NCBI GenBank assembly: GCA_934700335.1 | Contig: CAKUXM010000001.1 | Span: 124,001-188,000, forward strand | Direction of reading: 5' to 3' | DNA: 64,000 bases | Source: an uncultured Candidatus Melainabacteria bacterium | GTDB taxonomy: Bacteria > Cyanobacteriota > Vampirovibrionia > Gastranaerophilales > Gastranaerophilaceae | Shown here: in pieces, positions 34,349-41,280 of the stretch | How positions within the stretch are numbered: position 1 is the stretch's first letter | Layout: each line of letters opens with the position of its first letter | The notes under the pieces: model-generated | The model's input: the letters and a program-made list of their open reading frames with translations, nothing else | The model's database searches: none | Told to the model about the DNA's origin: nothing | Program-made: the position numbers and the translations under genes

Positions 34349-35272
34349 TTATACTTTAATACCTGTAATATCAAAGAAAATATCTTTATCAAAATTAGGT
34401 AGTTTTTTAATTTTGTTTCTTTCTTGTTTTGTGAAATTATCCCACACATTTTGACAAGCTTCTTTATAAGAATATTGTTTTAAATAACCATTTAAAGTTT
34501 TATATTCAGGATGTTTTACTTTTTCTTCTCCTGACATTTCACAAATATCAATCCATTCAGTTAAATTAAATTTTGAATAATACAATAAATTAAATGCTTC
34601 ATTATGTTTTACTTTAAATTCTTCAAATGTCATTTTTGTTGGTTTGTTGAATAGTGAAATTTTTGGTGATTTAGTGTTAAATAAACCATTAGAATAATCA
34701 CAAGAATTAAACATCCCTGAGTTACAATCGCCTGAGTTCCAATCGCCTGAGTTACGATTGCCTGAGTTACGATTGCCTGAGTTACGATTGCCTGAGTTAC
34801 AATCGCCTGAGTTCCAATCGCCTGAGTTACGATTGCCTGAGTTACGATTGCCTGAGTTACAATTGCCTGAGTTACGATTGCCTGAGTTCCAATCGCCTGA
34901 GTTACGATTGCCTGAGTTCCAATCGCCTGAGTTACAATTGCCTGAGTTCAAAAAACCAGTATTATCTTTTCCAATATTAACCATTGTTAAAACATCATAC
35001 CAAGATAATTCTTTTACGATTTTAATTTTATCTGTTACAGATTTATCATCTCCTGTTATTGTATTACCAATTGCTAATATTTCAGCTACTTTGTTATTAG
35101 AATCAAAATTATAATAACTAAAACAATCTTTTAATTCTTTACAAAAATGAAATCCTGAACCACATAATTCAATTTCACCTTTATGTGTGAACGTTTTTCC
35201 TACTTCATACTGAAAATCTCTACAAGTCCAATCTGAATTAAATACTTTATAACCTTTTATTTTTTCTACCAT
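34349..35272 (-). CDS. early-region pentapeptide-repeat protein with DUF7666-like N-terminus
   Basis: 307 residues in three parts. Residues 1-105 (KGYKVFNSDWTCRDFQYEVG, CGSGFHFCKELKDCFSYY) match the pattern of DUF7666. Then come 17 five-residue repeats of type N-S-G-(N/D)-(R/W/C), like the Pentapeptide_2 kind, and a helical C-terminal domain of about 95 residues. Pentapeptide helices can mimic DNA and inhibit enzymes (MfpA, Qnr), but that role here is inference. It is the third gene of the early operon, ahead of RNA polymerase. SD AGGAGAT. Confidence 0.75.
   Translation of the reverse strand: MVEKIKGYKVFNSDWTCRDFQYEVGKTFTHKGEIELCGSGFHFCKELKDCFSYYNFDSNNKVAEILAIGNTITGDDKSVTDKIKIVKELSWYDVLTMVNIGKDNTGFLNSGNCNSGDWNSGNRNSGDWNSGNRNSGNCNSGNRNSGNRNSGDWNSGDCNSGNRNSGNRNSGNRNSGDWNSGDCNSGMFNSCDYSNGLFNTKSPKISLFNKPTKMTFEEFKVKHNEAFNLLYYSKFNLTEWIDICEMSGEEKVKHPEYKTLNGYLKQYSYKEACQNVWDNFTKQERNKIKKLPNFDKDIFFDITGIKV
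34716..34949. repeat. 15-bp tandem repeat, about 15 copies
   Basis: On the plus strand the unit is GCCTGAGTTACGATT with variants at two or three positions (ACAATC, CCAATC). It encodes the pentapeptide repeats of the minus-strand gene; 15 bp equals five codons so copy-number change keeps the frame. Confidence 0.95.
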
Positions 35273-35295
35273 TATTTTTATCTCCTATTTTTTAA

Positions 35296-35463
35296 TTAAT
35301 AAATCACTTCTAAATTCTCAGGTAATCCTGATGGTACTGTTACAGCTTCTTTTGCTGTAAGACTGTTATTTATTTCATTCATTCTATGATTGATTTTCAG
35401 TACTGTTATTAGATTTATAATTAAAAATATAATTATTACGTTTAATAAAACTCTACCTGACAT
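35296..35463 (-). CDS. small membrane protein, early region
   Basis: 55 residues with one N-terminal transmembrane helix (VLLNVIIIFLIINLITVL) and a short soluble tail. An exact AGGAGG is 8 bases upstream of ATG 35463, which overlaps the preceding stop (TAATG). Function unknown; early membrane peptides in phages often act on the host envelope or on superinfection. Confidence 0.75.
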   Translation of the reverse strand: MSGRVLLNVIIIFLIINLITVLKINHRMNEINNSLTAKEAVTVPSGLPENLEVIY

Positions 35464-35630
35464 TATCTCAAACCTCCTTTAATTGGATTTGAAACTCTGT
35501 AATTTTGATGTGATGTGCATTTATTAAAATCAGGTTCAATTCTTCTACCTAATTTATTACATACGTTTCCTGTACATTGATTACAAGATGCACAGCATAA
35601 TTTCATAATGTTTGTTGTTGTCTGTTCCAT
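35463..35630 (-). CDS. small Cys-rich protein, first gene of the early operon
   Basis: 55 residues; CCASCNQCTGNVC packs five Cys in 13 residues, with another later, suggesting a metal-binding knuckle. SD AGGAAGG. It is the first gene after the 35.84-kb promoter and has the recurrent AACACTTAAT leader motif upstream. Confidence 0.75.
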   Translation of the reverse strand: MEQTTTNIMKLCCASCNQCTGNVCNKLGRRIEPDFNKCTSHQNYRVSNPIKGGLR

Positions 35631-35649
35631 TTACTACCTTCCTATTTGG

Positions 35650-35663
35650 TTAATTAAGTGTTA
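35650..35663 (-). promoter_or_regulatory. recurrent early leader motif, copy 1
   Basis: Minus strand TAACACTTAATTAA, 20 bases before the Cys-rich gene. One base differs from the common form AACACTTAATCAA. See copies at 38111, 40290, 40897, 41281. Confidence 0.55.
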
Positions 35664-35701
35664 CGTTTTCTTCATGTTTCAGAAGAAATATGTTGTATAT
35701 T

Positions 35702-35719
35702 TTATAACTTTTGTTATAA
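35702..35719. promoter_or_regulatory. repressor operator, perfect inverted repeat
   Basis: TTATAAC-TTTT-GTTATAA, exact 7-bp arms with a 4-bp spacer, in the leader of the early operon. Related sites: 35837-35854, 35879-35896, 41394-41411, 41438-41455. Confidence 0.7.
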
Positions 35720-35833
35720 TAGTAATAGAGGTTGAAATAATTAATAGCACATTTAGTTATCACCCTTCGGAACTACTGATAATCGTAAATGGTTTTTATT
35801 AATTTGTTTTGCTAACCTTTACCTTACATTACC

Positions 35834-35862
35834 ATTATATAACAAATGAAATAAAAAGTCAA
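35834..35862 (-). promoter_or_regulatory. early promoter of the RNA polymerase operon
   Basis: Minus strand: -35 TTGACT (35862-35857), 17 bp, perfect -10 TATAAT (35839-35834). The spacer TTTTATTTCATTTGTTA nearly equals that of the 41.40-kb promoter. A degenerate operator (ATATAAC-AAAT-GAAATAA, 35837-35854) lies within it, so repressor binding would block host RNA polymerase. Confidence 0.8.
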
Positions 35863-35878
35863 GCTTTTAAGACGTTTT

Positions 35879-35896
35879 CTATTTCAAAAGTTATAA
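35879..35896. promoter_or_regulatory. repressor operator, one perfect half
   Basis: CTATTTC-AAAA-GTTATAA: right arm exact, left arm 4 of 7. It lies about 25 bp before the repressor start, suited to autoregulation. Confidence 0.5.
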
Positions 35897-35921
35897 CAAA
35901 CTATAAAACAAGGAGGTTGAA

Positions 35922-36689
35922 ATGCCTACTATGAATGACAAAGAGACAATTAAAGATTACTTCACATATCTTTACAATCTATCAAAATTATCTAAAACTG
36001 ATTTTGCAAAAGAGCTTGATGTAAGTCAACCTGTTGTTTCCAATGTTTTAACAGGTGAACGTGGTGTTTCAGCTAATTTAATTAAAAACGTTTATACTAA
36101 ATATGGTATAAACTTAGAAACTATTGATAACAAAGAACTGATAAAAGAACTTTATTATAATGTTATAAAAAACAAAAACAGAAGTGATATTAATACTATT
36201 GTTGAATTTCTAACACAAGGAATTAAGAATCCTGAAAATGAATTAAACCTGATTAAAATTCCATATTATAACGTTAAAGCTGCTGCTGGTGATGGTATTG
36301 AAAATTTCAATATTAGACCTGATGATGTTTATTATTTTGATAAAAGATTATTACCTAAAACTAATACATCAAATCTTTCTGCAATCACAGCTTCAGGTGA
36401 TAGTATGGATTCAGGATGTAATAAATCATCTGATATTAAAGATGGTGATTTGTTAATTGTAAACAATAATGATATAGAACCTGTTGATGGTGGTATTTAT
36501 GTTCTACTTTTCAACAATAAAGATTTAAGAGTTAAAAAGATTCAGATTGATTATGATGGTTGCTTTAAAATTGTTTCTAACAACCCTGACTATCCTGTTG
36601 AAACATACAATCCTAATTCCAAAGACAATAAGTTTGAAATTAGAATCATTGGTAAAGTCTTATGGAATGGAAGCAGAGGTGTTATCTAA
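35922..36689 (+). CDS. prophage repressor, XRE HTH plus S24/LexA-type peptidase
   Basis: 255 residues. N-terminal HTH: LSKTDFAKELDVSQPVVSNV. C-terminal S24 domain: cleavage-type AAAGDG near 122, catalytic Ser in SGDSMDSG near 161, catalytic Lys in LRVKKIQI near 205. Such repressors bind operators as dimers and self-cleave when RecA is activated. It is the only large plus-strand gene of the prophage and is divergent from the early operon. GGAGG ribosome site. It should hold T7-like lytic genes silent. Confidence 0.93.
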   Translation: MPTMNDKETIKDYFTYLYNLSKLSKTDFAKELDVSQPVVSNVLTGERGVSANLIKNVYTKYGINLETIDNKELIKELYYNVIKNKNRSDINTIVEFLTQGIKNPENELNLIKIPYYNVKAAAGDGIENFNIRPDDVYYFDKRLLPKTNTSNLSAITASGDSMDSGCNKSSDIKDGDLLIVNNNDIEPVDGGIYVLLFNNKDLRVKKIQIDYDGCFKIVSNNPDYPVETYNPNSKDNKFEIRIIGKVLWNGSRGVI

Positions 36690-37223
36690 TTATACGTACC
36701 TCAATAGAAATGCTTTGAGTTTCCGAGATAAACAGTACCAAACATAACAACCATAACCATTACAGAGATTTTGCTTATTTTATACAAAATCAGGCTGAAA
36801 CTCAATAAGGAGTATAAGCTAGAGGTGTTTTGAAACGCTGTATTGTTGATTACTATTGAATAACAATCCAATAAATCTATTTGCTTATTATATATGTAAT
36901 ATAATAGTTTTATTTAGTTATGTTTAGTAATGTTGTAGTAATATATAGTTTTATTTAGTTTTATATGGTAATGAATTACTAAATAATTAATATATAAATA
37001 ACAACAATAACAACATTACTATAAATCTAATAGAAATTCTTAACCATATCTAATATAATTCTATTAGAATATAATACATTTGTTTTCTGTTGTTGTTTAG
37101 TAAATTAAAACATTAAATCTGAGATAGAGTTGAGCTATCATTTTTAAGAGTTTACATTAGGACAGGAACAATCTATCATAACTAACATCAAATTTAATAG
37201 AGAGGATTCGTACGTCTATAAGA
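36690..37223. other. 530-bp gene-free, extremely AT-rich stretch
   Basis: Between the repressor and the second recombinase. From about 36,890 to 37,110 almost only A and T are seen. A direct repeat TATAGTTTTATTTAGTT occurs near 36,906 and again near 36,946, and TTAGTAATG/TGGTAATG words recur. No ORF with a ribosome site. It may be a replication origin or the lysogeny control DNA; no proof. Confidence 0.5.
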
Positions 37224-37258
37224 TTAAGAAAAGCTACCCTGAAATTAATCAAGGTAGC
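37224..37258 (-). terminator. terminator after the second recombinase
   Basis: Minus strand stem GCTACC (37258-37253) with GGTAGC (37238-37233) extended by TGA/TCA, then TTTTCTTAAT. It follows the recombinase stop by about 50 bases. Confidence 0.65.
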
Positions 37259-37308
37259 AGTAATAACACTTAATCAACCTGAGAATACAGGAAGATTATT
37301 TTCTTATT

Positions 37309-38094
37309 TTACAACATTTCTACAGCTTTTTCAAGTTGTTTACTAGCAACATGTGTATATCTCATTGTTGTTTGTATGTTTTTATGATTTGCTAAAGTTT
37401 TTATTACAGGCAGAGAAATTTCCTTTTGTATTAATCTTGAACAGAATGTATGTCTAAGTGTATGTATTGTTTTATCTTTAATATCCAAGTTTAATAACAT
37501 CTGTTTAAATTGATATTGAATAGCTTGATAATTCATTGTGAACTTAGTAAAACTATTATTAAACAATTCTTGCATAGTTAAATTTAGAGGAATAGAAAAT
37601 TCTTCCTGAGTTTTATTGTTATAACTTCGATAGTAATTATCTTGTATGTTTAGCACAGGATTAATAGCAAGGATTTCTGATATTCTTAATCCTAGATTAA
37701 GTCCTATCAGGATAACTTGCTGTAATTCCCTGAGTTGATGTTCTTCTGTATAGAGTAACATTGTATCAACTTCAGTATCTGAGAAGTATAATGTCTTTGT
37801 TGCTTTGTTTTTTACTGTTGGTATATATGGTTTGTTTTTTATTAAACCATTGTGATAAGCATAATTCAGAATACTTCTAAGGTATGCAAGTTTAGAGTTT
37901 ATTGTTGCTGGTTTATTTTGTTTATCGTACAAGAAATCTATATAAGATTGGATAATTTTATAATCAATCTTTGTTATATCAGTTTCAGGTTTAATGAAAT
38001 CCAAGAGTTCATTCTGTTTACTTGCTATCACTTTATAGCTTGAAGTTCTTTCGTATGTTATGTTAGTTATTTCTATTAGTTCTAGTAAGTTCAT
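37309..38094 (-). CDS. second tyrosine recombinase
   Basis: 261 residues, shorter than the integrase and without an arm-binding domain: a SAM-like core-binding domain (about 5-85) then a catalytic domain with GLNLGLRISEIL (Arg near 135), HTLRHTFCSRL (near 210), and NHKNIQTTMRYTH (Tyr near 245). All catalytic residues kept. It lies in the phage early region, far from the tRNA. It could resolve multimers, invert a segment or be a second integration system. A leader motif copy precedes it. Confidence 0.88.
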   Translation of the reverse strand: MNLLELIEITNITYERTSSYKVIASKQNELLDFIKPETDITKIDYKIIQSYIDFLYDKQNKPATINSKLAYLRSILNYAYHNGLIKNKPYIPTVKNKATKTLYFSDTEVDTMLLYTEEHQLRELQQVILIGLNLGLRISEILAINPVLNIQDNYYRSYNNKTQEEFSIPLNLTMQELFNNSFTKFTMNYQAIQYQFKQMLLNLDIKDKTIHTLRHTFCSRLIQKEISLPVIKTLANHKNIQTTMRYTHVASKQLEKAVEML

Positions 38095-38110
38095 AAGTTG
38101 TATTCCTTGT

Positions 38111-38124
38111 TTGATTAAGTGTTA
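38111..38124 (-). promoter_or_regulatory. recurrent early leader motif, copy 2
   Basis: Minus strand TAACACTTAATCAA, 17 bases before the second recombinase start, just ahead of its AAGGA site. Confidence 0.6.
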
Positions 38125-38327
38125 AAAATTTTATAGACCTATATGTCTAAAGTATAAATTTGAGATTTCAATTTTGTTTTATGTAATTCTTTATTTTTGA
38201 AATGTATTAAAAGTTTTGAAAGTTAGTTTCAAATTAAAACCTAACTTTTGGACAGGATATATAAAGGGTCTTTCGTGATGTTTAGGTTGTATGTGTTTGG
38301 TTAAGAGGGTTTAGTTTCTCTCTTGTA

Positions 38328-38588
38328 CTATTCATTAAGGCTAATGTTATGTTCTTCTAGTTTCTTCCTTGCTTTAATTAATGCGTTAGTATAAGCATCT
38401 AATGTACATTTTTGATTTTCATATTTTTCATTTAGTGCTTTAATCTCTTTGTCTTTGTTTATCATTTTAAACCACATAGCAAGAAACATTATAATTACAA
38501 AAGTTGAATAAGCTCCAAGTTGACCTATCGCAGCAAAAGCAAGAACTCCATTAAGATATAAAAGTACTGTTTTAATACTTTCTTTCAT
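38328..38588 (-). CDS. small membrane protein with coiled-coil tail
   Basis: 86 residues: two hydrophobic segments (TVLLYLNGVLAFAAIGQL and STFVIIMFLAMWF), then a charged coiled coil (INKDKEIKALNEKYENQ). Start overlaps the RHH gene stop (TGATG). Function unknown; perhaps an exclusion protein. Confidence 0.65.
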   Translation of the reverse strand: MKESIKTVLLYLNGVLAFAAIGQLGAYSTFVIIMFLAMWFKMINKDKEIKALNEKYENQKCTLDAYTNALIKARKKLEEHNISLNE

Positions 38589-38755
38589 CAGATTGAATCC
38601 TTATATTGTTTTAAATCTTTTTTCATACCTGTTAAGATGTATTCTTTACATAGTTTTGATACTGATGTATTTTTTATTGTTGCTAGTTGTTTTAAGGTTT
38701 CATTTAGTTCTTTTGTAACAACAACTCTAAGGCTAATATTACTTGCTTTTATCAT
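38588..38755 (-). CDS. small ribbon-helix-helix regulator (Arc/CopG-like)
   Basis: 55 residues: NISLRVVVTKELNETLKQLA (strand plus helix) and TSVSKLCKEYILTGM (second helix). GAGGATTTA before ATG. It is divergent from the plus-strand gene at 38894, and AGTAAG-based inverted sites lie between them, so it probably represses that promoter and its own. Confidence 0.75.
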   Translation of the reverse strand: MIKASNISLRVVVTKELNETLKQLATIKNTSVSKLCKEYILTGMKKDLKQYKDSI

Positions 38756-38805
38756 ATTAAATCCTCATTAAAAGTAAGCTCACTATTAAGAATTGTAAAA
38801 TTATT

Positions 38806-38866
38806 AAGTAAGTACACTTTACAAAATTGAGTTAATGATTTTATAATATAAAAGTAAGCGTACTTC
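38806..38866 (+). promoter_or_regulatory. promoter of the 38.9-kb gene with flanking RHH-type sites
   Basis: -35 TTTACA (38818-38823), 18 bp, -10 TATAAT (38842-38847). AAGTAAGTACACTTTAC overlaps the -35 and AAAGTAAGCGTACTTC overlaps the start region; a further AAAGTAAGC occurs near 38771. These look like operator copies for the divergent RHH protein. Confidence 0.6.
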
Positions 38867-38893
38867 ATTAAACAAAAGAAAGGAATTAAAACT

Positions 38894-39061
38894 ATGAAAC
38901 AACACTCAATCAAATGTCTAAGAGGATTTTTAAAACAACTTAATGATGAATGGGTTGAATGTAAACTTACTGCTAAAACATTAACTAAGCAAGAAAATGA
39001 TTTAGATAAGACTTTACAAGAATTATGTAAAGATTTGCATATATCCATTGAATTAAATTGA
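38894..39061 (+). CDS. small plus-strand gene opposed to the early operon
   Basis: 55 residues: KQHSIKCLRGFLKQLNDEW then a helical, charged rest. Not recognised. Support: AAGGAAT ribosome site, an upstream promoter with operators, and an intrinsic terminator right after. Besides the repressor it is the only plus-strand prophage gene, so it may be expressed in the lysogen. Confidence 0.7.
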   Translation: MKQHSIKCLRGFLKQLNDEWVECKLTAKTLTKQENDLDKTLQELCKDLHISIELN

Positions 39062-39105
39062 TTAAGTTGTAGCAGTAATAACACTATTCTATATCCTTTA
39101 TTTTT

Positions 39106-39135
39106 AGCCTTGATTGAGTTCAGGGCTTTTTCTTT
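39106..39135 (+). terminator. terminator of the 38.9-kb gene
   Basis: AGCCTTGA (39106-39113) pairs with TTCAGGGCT (39119-39127) with one G-U, followed by TTTTTCTTTT. Confidence 0.75.
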
Positions 39136-39214
39136 TGTAATCATCTTAACTTAAAATAAAGATTGTTAAAACTCTTTGTTAAATTATCTTAACAACCTAG
39201 TTCACTTTATAAGT

Positions 39215-39508
39215 TTAATATCTTAAAGTTGTTTCTTGCCAAGTTTTAGGGTCTGTTAAATCAATTCTGATTAATCTGTTTAAATCATCTGTTACATCTA
39301 AAGTAACCGAGATGTTAATCTGTTTTGCTGATAATCCTTGTAATGCCTTGATTAGTTGCTGTTTATTAATTGAATAAGCATGTCCTGTTAATGTTTTTCT
39401 TGTATTTAAATCAGTTGATATTCCAGCAATTTTGTATTGATATTCATTGTTATTGTTGATTTTATAATCAAATTCTAACCCATATAAAAATTCTGAAAGT
39501 GTTATCAT
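39215..39508 (-). CDS. early-region phage protein, unknown
   Basis: 97 residues, beta-rich pattern (INISVTLDVTDDLNRLIRID), not recognised. AAAGGAATAAACT before ATG. Belongs to the row of small minus-strand genes from 41.25 kb. Confidence 0.65.
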   Translation of the reverse strand: MITLSEFLYGLEFDYKINNNNEYQYKIAGISTDLNTRKTLTGHAYSINKQQLIKALQGLSAKQINISVTLDVTDDLNRLIRIDLTDPKTWQETTLRY

Positions 39509-39511
39509 AGT

Positions 39512-39766
39512 TTATTCCTTTAAATCGTTTATTGAAGTTATGCTGTTAATTGTTTCAAGATTAAAATTACCGATAAAATTTTCACGTTCATCATAAACAT
39601 CTACATTATCAGCTAATTGTATTTGATTGTTACGATAAGTAAGAGTGAAAGTATAATTGTCATAATAAAAATCAAATAGGTCATCTTTTTTATTAGAGCC
39701 GTCTAATTTTAAATATAAAAGTTCAAATAAATCTTTTAATGGTTCAAGTTTATTAATGTTATTCAT
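39512..39766 (-). CDS. early-region phage protein, unknown
   Basis: 84 residues, acidic, rich in Asp and aromatic residues (DDLFDFYYDNYTFTLTYRN). Acidity suggests a possible DNA-mimic or inhibitor, but nothing more can be said. GGAG site upstream. Confidence 0.65.
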   Translation of the reverse strand: MNNINKLEPLKDLFELLYLKLDGSNKKDDLFDFYYDNYTFTLTYRNNQIQLADNVDVYDERENFIGNFNLETINSITSINDLKE

Positions 39767-39771
39767 TGTTT

Positions 39772-40263
39772 TTATTCTCCAGTAACTGTTGTAATTGCGT
39801 TGATTAATTTCATAGTGCTTAGTAAATCTTTAGCCTGTTCTTCAGTTTCTAATATAATATTAGATTTTGCTAGAGTATCTTTACAGCCTTGAGGTAGTTG
39901 TTTATAAGTGTTTTCAAAATCTTCTAAAAACTTTTCACCCTCTTGTTTATCAGTTTCAATTTTATGATTGATTAAAACATCAATTAACTCTTGATAATCT
40001 TCTTTTGATTTTGCTACTGTTTCAATTGCTGTTTCTAATACTGTTTTGTAAGTAAATTCTTCCCAAGTTCTATTACACCAACATTGTTTTGCTTTCCAAT
40101 CTTTTTGATAAGTAAATCCTTCACGTCTTGCCATTGGTAGTGGATAATTATAACATAGGTGTCTAAATCCTGTTTGAGTTGATTGATAATAACACCAAAA
40201 AGTATAGTCTGTTCCCGATTTTGTTGTATGTCTAAACATTTTTTTATTATATAAATTAGTCAT
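39772..40263 (-). CDS. early-region phage protein, unknown
   Basis: 163 residues. The N-terminal half has KSGTDYTFWCYYQ and CWCNRTWEEFTYKTV; the rest is helical (ETIV-type repeats, EEQAKDLLSTMKL). The ATG at 40263 has GGAG 9 bases upstream and replaces a start 15 bases earlier. A leader motif copy lies at 40290. Family unknown. Confidence 0.65.
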   Translation of the reverse strand: MTNLYNKKMFRHTTKSGTDYTFWCYYQSTQTGFRHLCYNYPLPMARREGFTYQKDWKAKQCWCNRTWEEFTYKTVLETAIETVAKSKEDYQELIDVLINHKIETDKQEGEKFLEDFENTYKQLPQGCKDTLAKSNIILETEEQAKDLLSTMKLINAITTVTGE

Positions 40264-40289
40264 AGTTTTTTTCTCCATATTCTTTATAG

Positions 40290-40302
40290 TTGATTAAGTG
40301 TT
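40290..40302 (-). promoter_or_regulatory. recurrent early leader motif, copy 3
   Basis: Minus strand AACACTTAATCAA, 27 bases before the start at 40263. The following 22 bases also resemble those after copy 5 (AGAATAyGGAG). Confidence 0.55.
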
Positions 40303-40311
40303 GTTTATTGT

Positions 40312-40452
40312 TTATAAGTTTTTATTATTAGATTCTGTAATAAGTAAGTTATCAGAGATTTCTGATATTTCAGATTCAAAATCTGTTATTATAGATTCAT
40401 AAGTTTTGTAATCTGATTTATTAATTGTAAAATGTATTGTTATATCAAGCAT
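40312..40452 (-). CDS. small early protein, unknown
   Basis: 46 residues, acidic (IITDFESEISEISDNLLITE). Site AGAGGTAAAAT precedes ATG 40452. Overlooked easily because of size; spacing to neighbours fits. Confidence 0.55.
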   Translation of the reverse strand: MLDITIHFTINKSDYKTYESIITDFESEISEISDNLLITESNNKNL

Positions 40453-40476
40453 ATTTTACCTCTTTCTGTTTTTTTA

Positions 40477-40614
40477 TCAATCAACATTATAATCACCTTT
40501 TGTTTTTAACCATTTTATATGTTCTTTGATAAGTTCTTTTCTTCTTTCGTTAGGAAAGAAATAACCCATATATGGAATTACTGTTATTTGTTTTGCTTTT
40601 TCTAGTATATCCAT
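40477..40614 (-). CDS. small early protein, unknown
   Basis: 45 residues, basic (PNERRKELIKEHIKWLKTKG). Strong GGAGG site 7 bases before ATG 40614. Confidence 0.6.
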   Translation of the reverse strand: MDILEKAKQITVIPYMGYFFPNERRKELIKEHIKWLKTKGDYNVD

Positions 40615-40616
40615 GT

Positions 40617-40724
40617 TTAATCCTCCATATCTAATTGATAACAACATTCTAAAAATGCCTGTAACTGTTCTTTTGTTGCTGTTCTCCAGTTTATAATTGA
40701 GATGTAATCATAGTAAACATTCAT
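40617..40724 (-). CDS. very small early protein, unknown
   Basis: 35 residues (YDYISIINWRTATKEQL...). AGAGGTG lies 5 bases before ATG. It ends 2 bases before the next start. Confidence 0.5.
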   Translation of the reverse strand: MNVYYDYISIINWRTATKEQLQAFLECCYQLDMED

Positions 40725-40726
40725 TA

Positions 40727-40882
40727 TTACACCTCTAAACCGCAAGCACGTTTAAAACGTTTTATATCAAAATTGTTATTCTCATCTTTACAAAACATTG
40801 AAATTTTATAAATAATCTCAGTTTTATCTTTACTTTGATTTAAAATATTAGCCAAAGCATTGAAGTGTTTTCTTGTTAGCAT
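40727..40882 (-). CDS. small conserved mobile-element protein
   Basis: 51 residues: LTRKHFNALANIL at the start and FDIKRFKRACGLEV at the end. Small proteins with the pattern KHFxxIA...NFDxxRFxxACG are common on phages and plasmids; their role is unknown. GGAG site; leader motif copy at 40897-40910. Confidence 0.65.
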   Translation of the reverse strand: MLTRKHFNALANILNQSKDKTEIIYKISMFCKDENNNFDIKRFKRACGLEV

Positions 40883-40896
40883 TTTTCTATTCTCCA

Positions 40897-40910
40897 TTGA
40901 TTAAGTGTTA
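40897..40910 (-). promoter_or_regulatory. recurrent early leader motif, copy 4
   Basis: Minus strand TAACACTTAATCAA directly followed by TGGAG, the ribosome site of the 51-residue gene. Confidence 0.6.
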
Positions 40911-40957
40911 TCTAAAATACTAGTTATTGTAACGTGTAACTAGCAAGCACAATTTTA

Positions 40958-41251
40958 TTAAACAAGCAATGCTTGATTAAGTTGTATTTCTTGAATTGCA
41001 ATACATTCTTGATTGAATATTGTTTTTAACTGTTCACAATAGTTCTTCACTTGCTCAAGTGTACTGAACAGTATTTCAATAGCAAGTGTATTTTCTTTAA
41101 ATCCTTGCCAATATCCTTTGCTTTTGTTAATAGTACAATCACCTACAACTTGATTAACTAATCTCATTGCTTTTGATGTTGTCATTTGTTGTTTTTTAGT
41201 GTCTTTATCAGCCAAGCCAAGATAAAGCACATACTTGTTTTGTTGTGTCAT
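40958..41251 (-). CDS. first gene of the early region, unknown
   Basis: 97 residues (YVLYLGLADKDTKKQQ, then AIEILFSTLEQVKNYCEQL). It looks like a compact alpha/beta protein; not recognised. It is the first gene after the 41.40-kb promoter, the place of T7 gp0.3-0.4 type host-takeover genes. GGAG site upstream. Confidence 0.65.
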   Translation of the reverse strand: MTQQNKYVLYLGLADKDTKKQQMTTSKAMRLVNQVVGDCTINKSKGYWQGFKENTLAIEILFSTLEQVKNYCEQLKTIFNQECIAIQEIQLNQALLV

Positions 41252-41280
41252 AGCGTTTTTCTCCGTATTCTGTTTTACTG

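Noticed and set aside
34716..34949. CRISPR-like array
   Set aside because: The repeat is 15 bp with no spacers and is in-frame coding for pentapeptides.
35608..35802. 64-residue plus-strand frame in the early leader
   Set aside because: No ribosome site, and it runs across the operator and early leader against the two better supported small genes.
35296..39061. Four small phage genes of exactly 55 residues as a gene family
   Set aside because: Their sequences are unrelated (membrane, Cys-rich, RHH, helical); equal length is coincidence.
38752..39144. 130-residue minus-strand open frame
   Set aside because: It lies opposite the plus-strand gene 38894-39061, which has a promoter, ribosome site and terminator, and overlaps the RHH start. 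Its composition is not protein-like.
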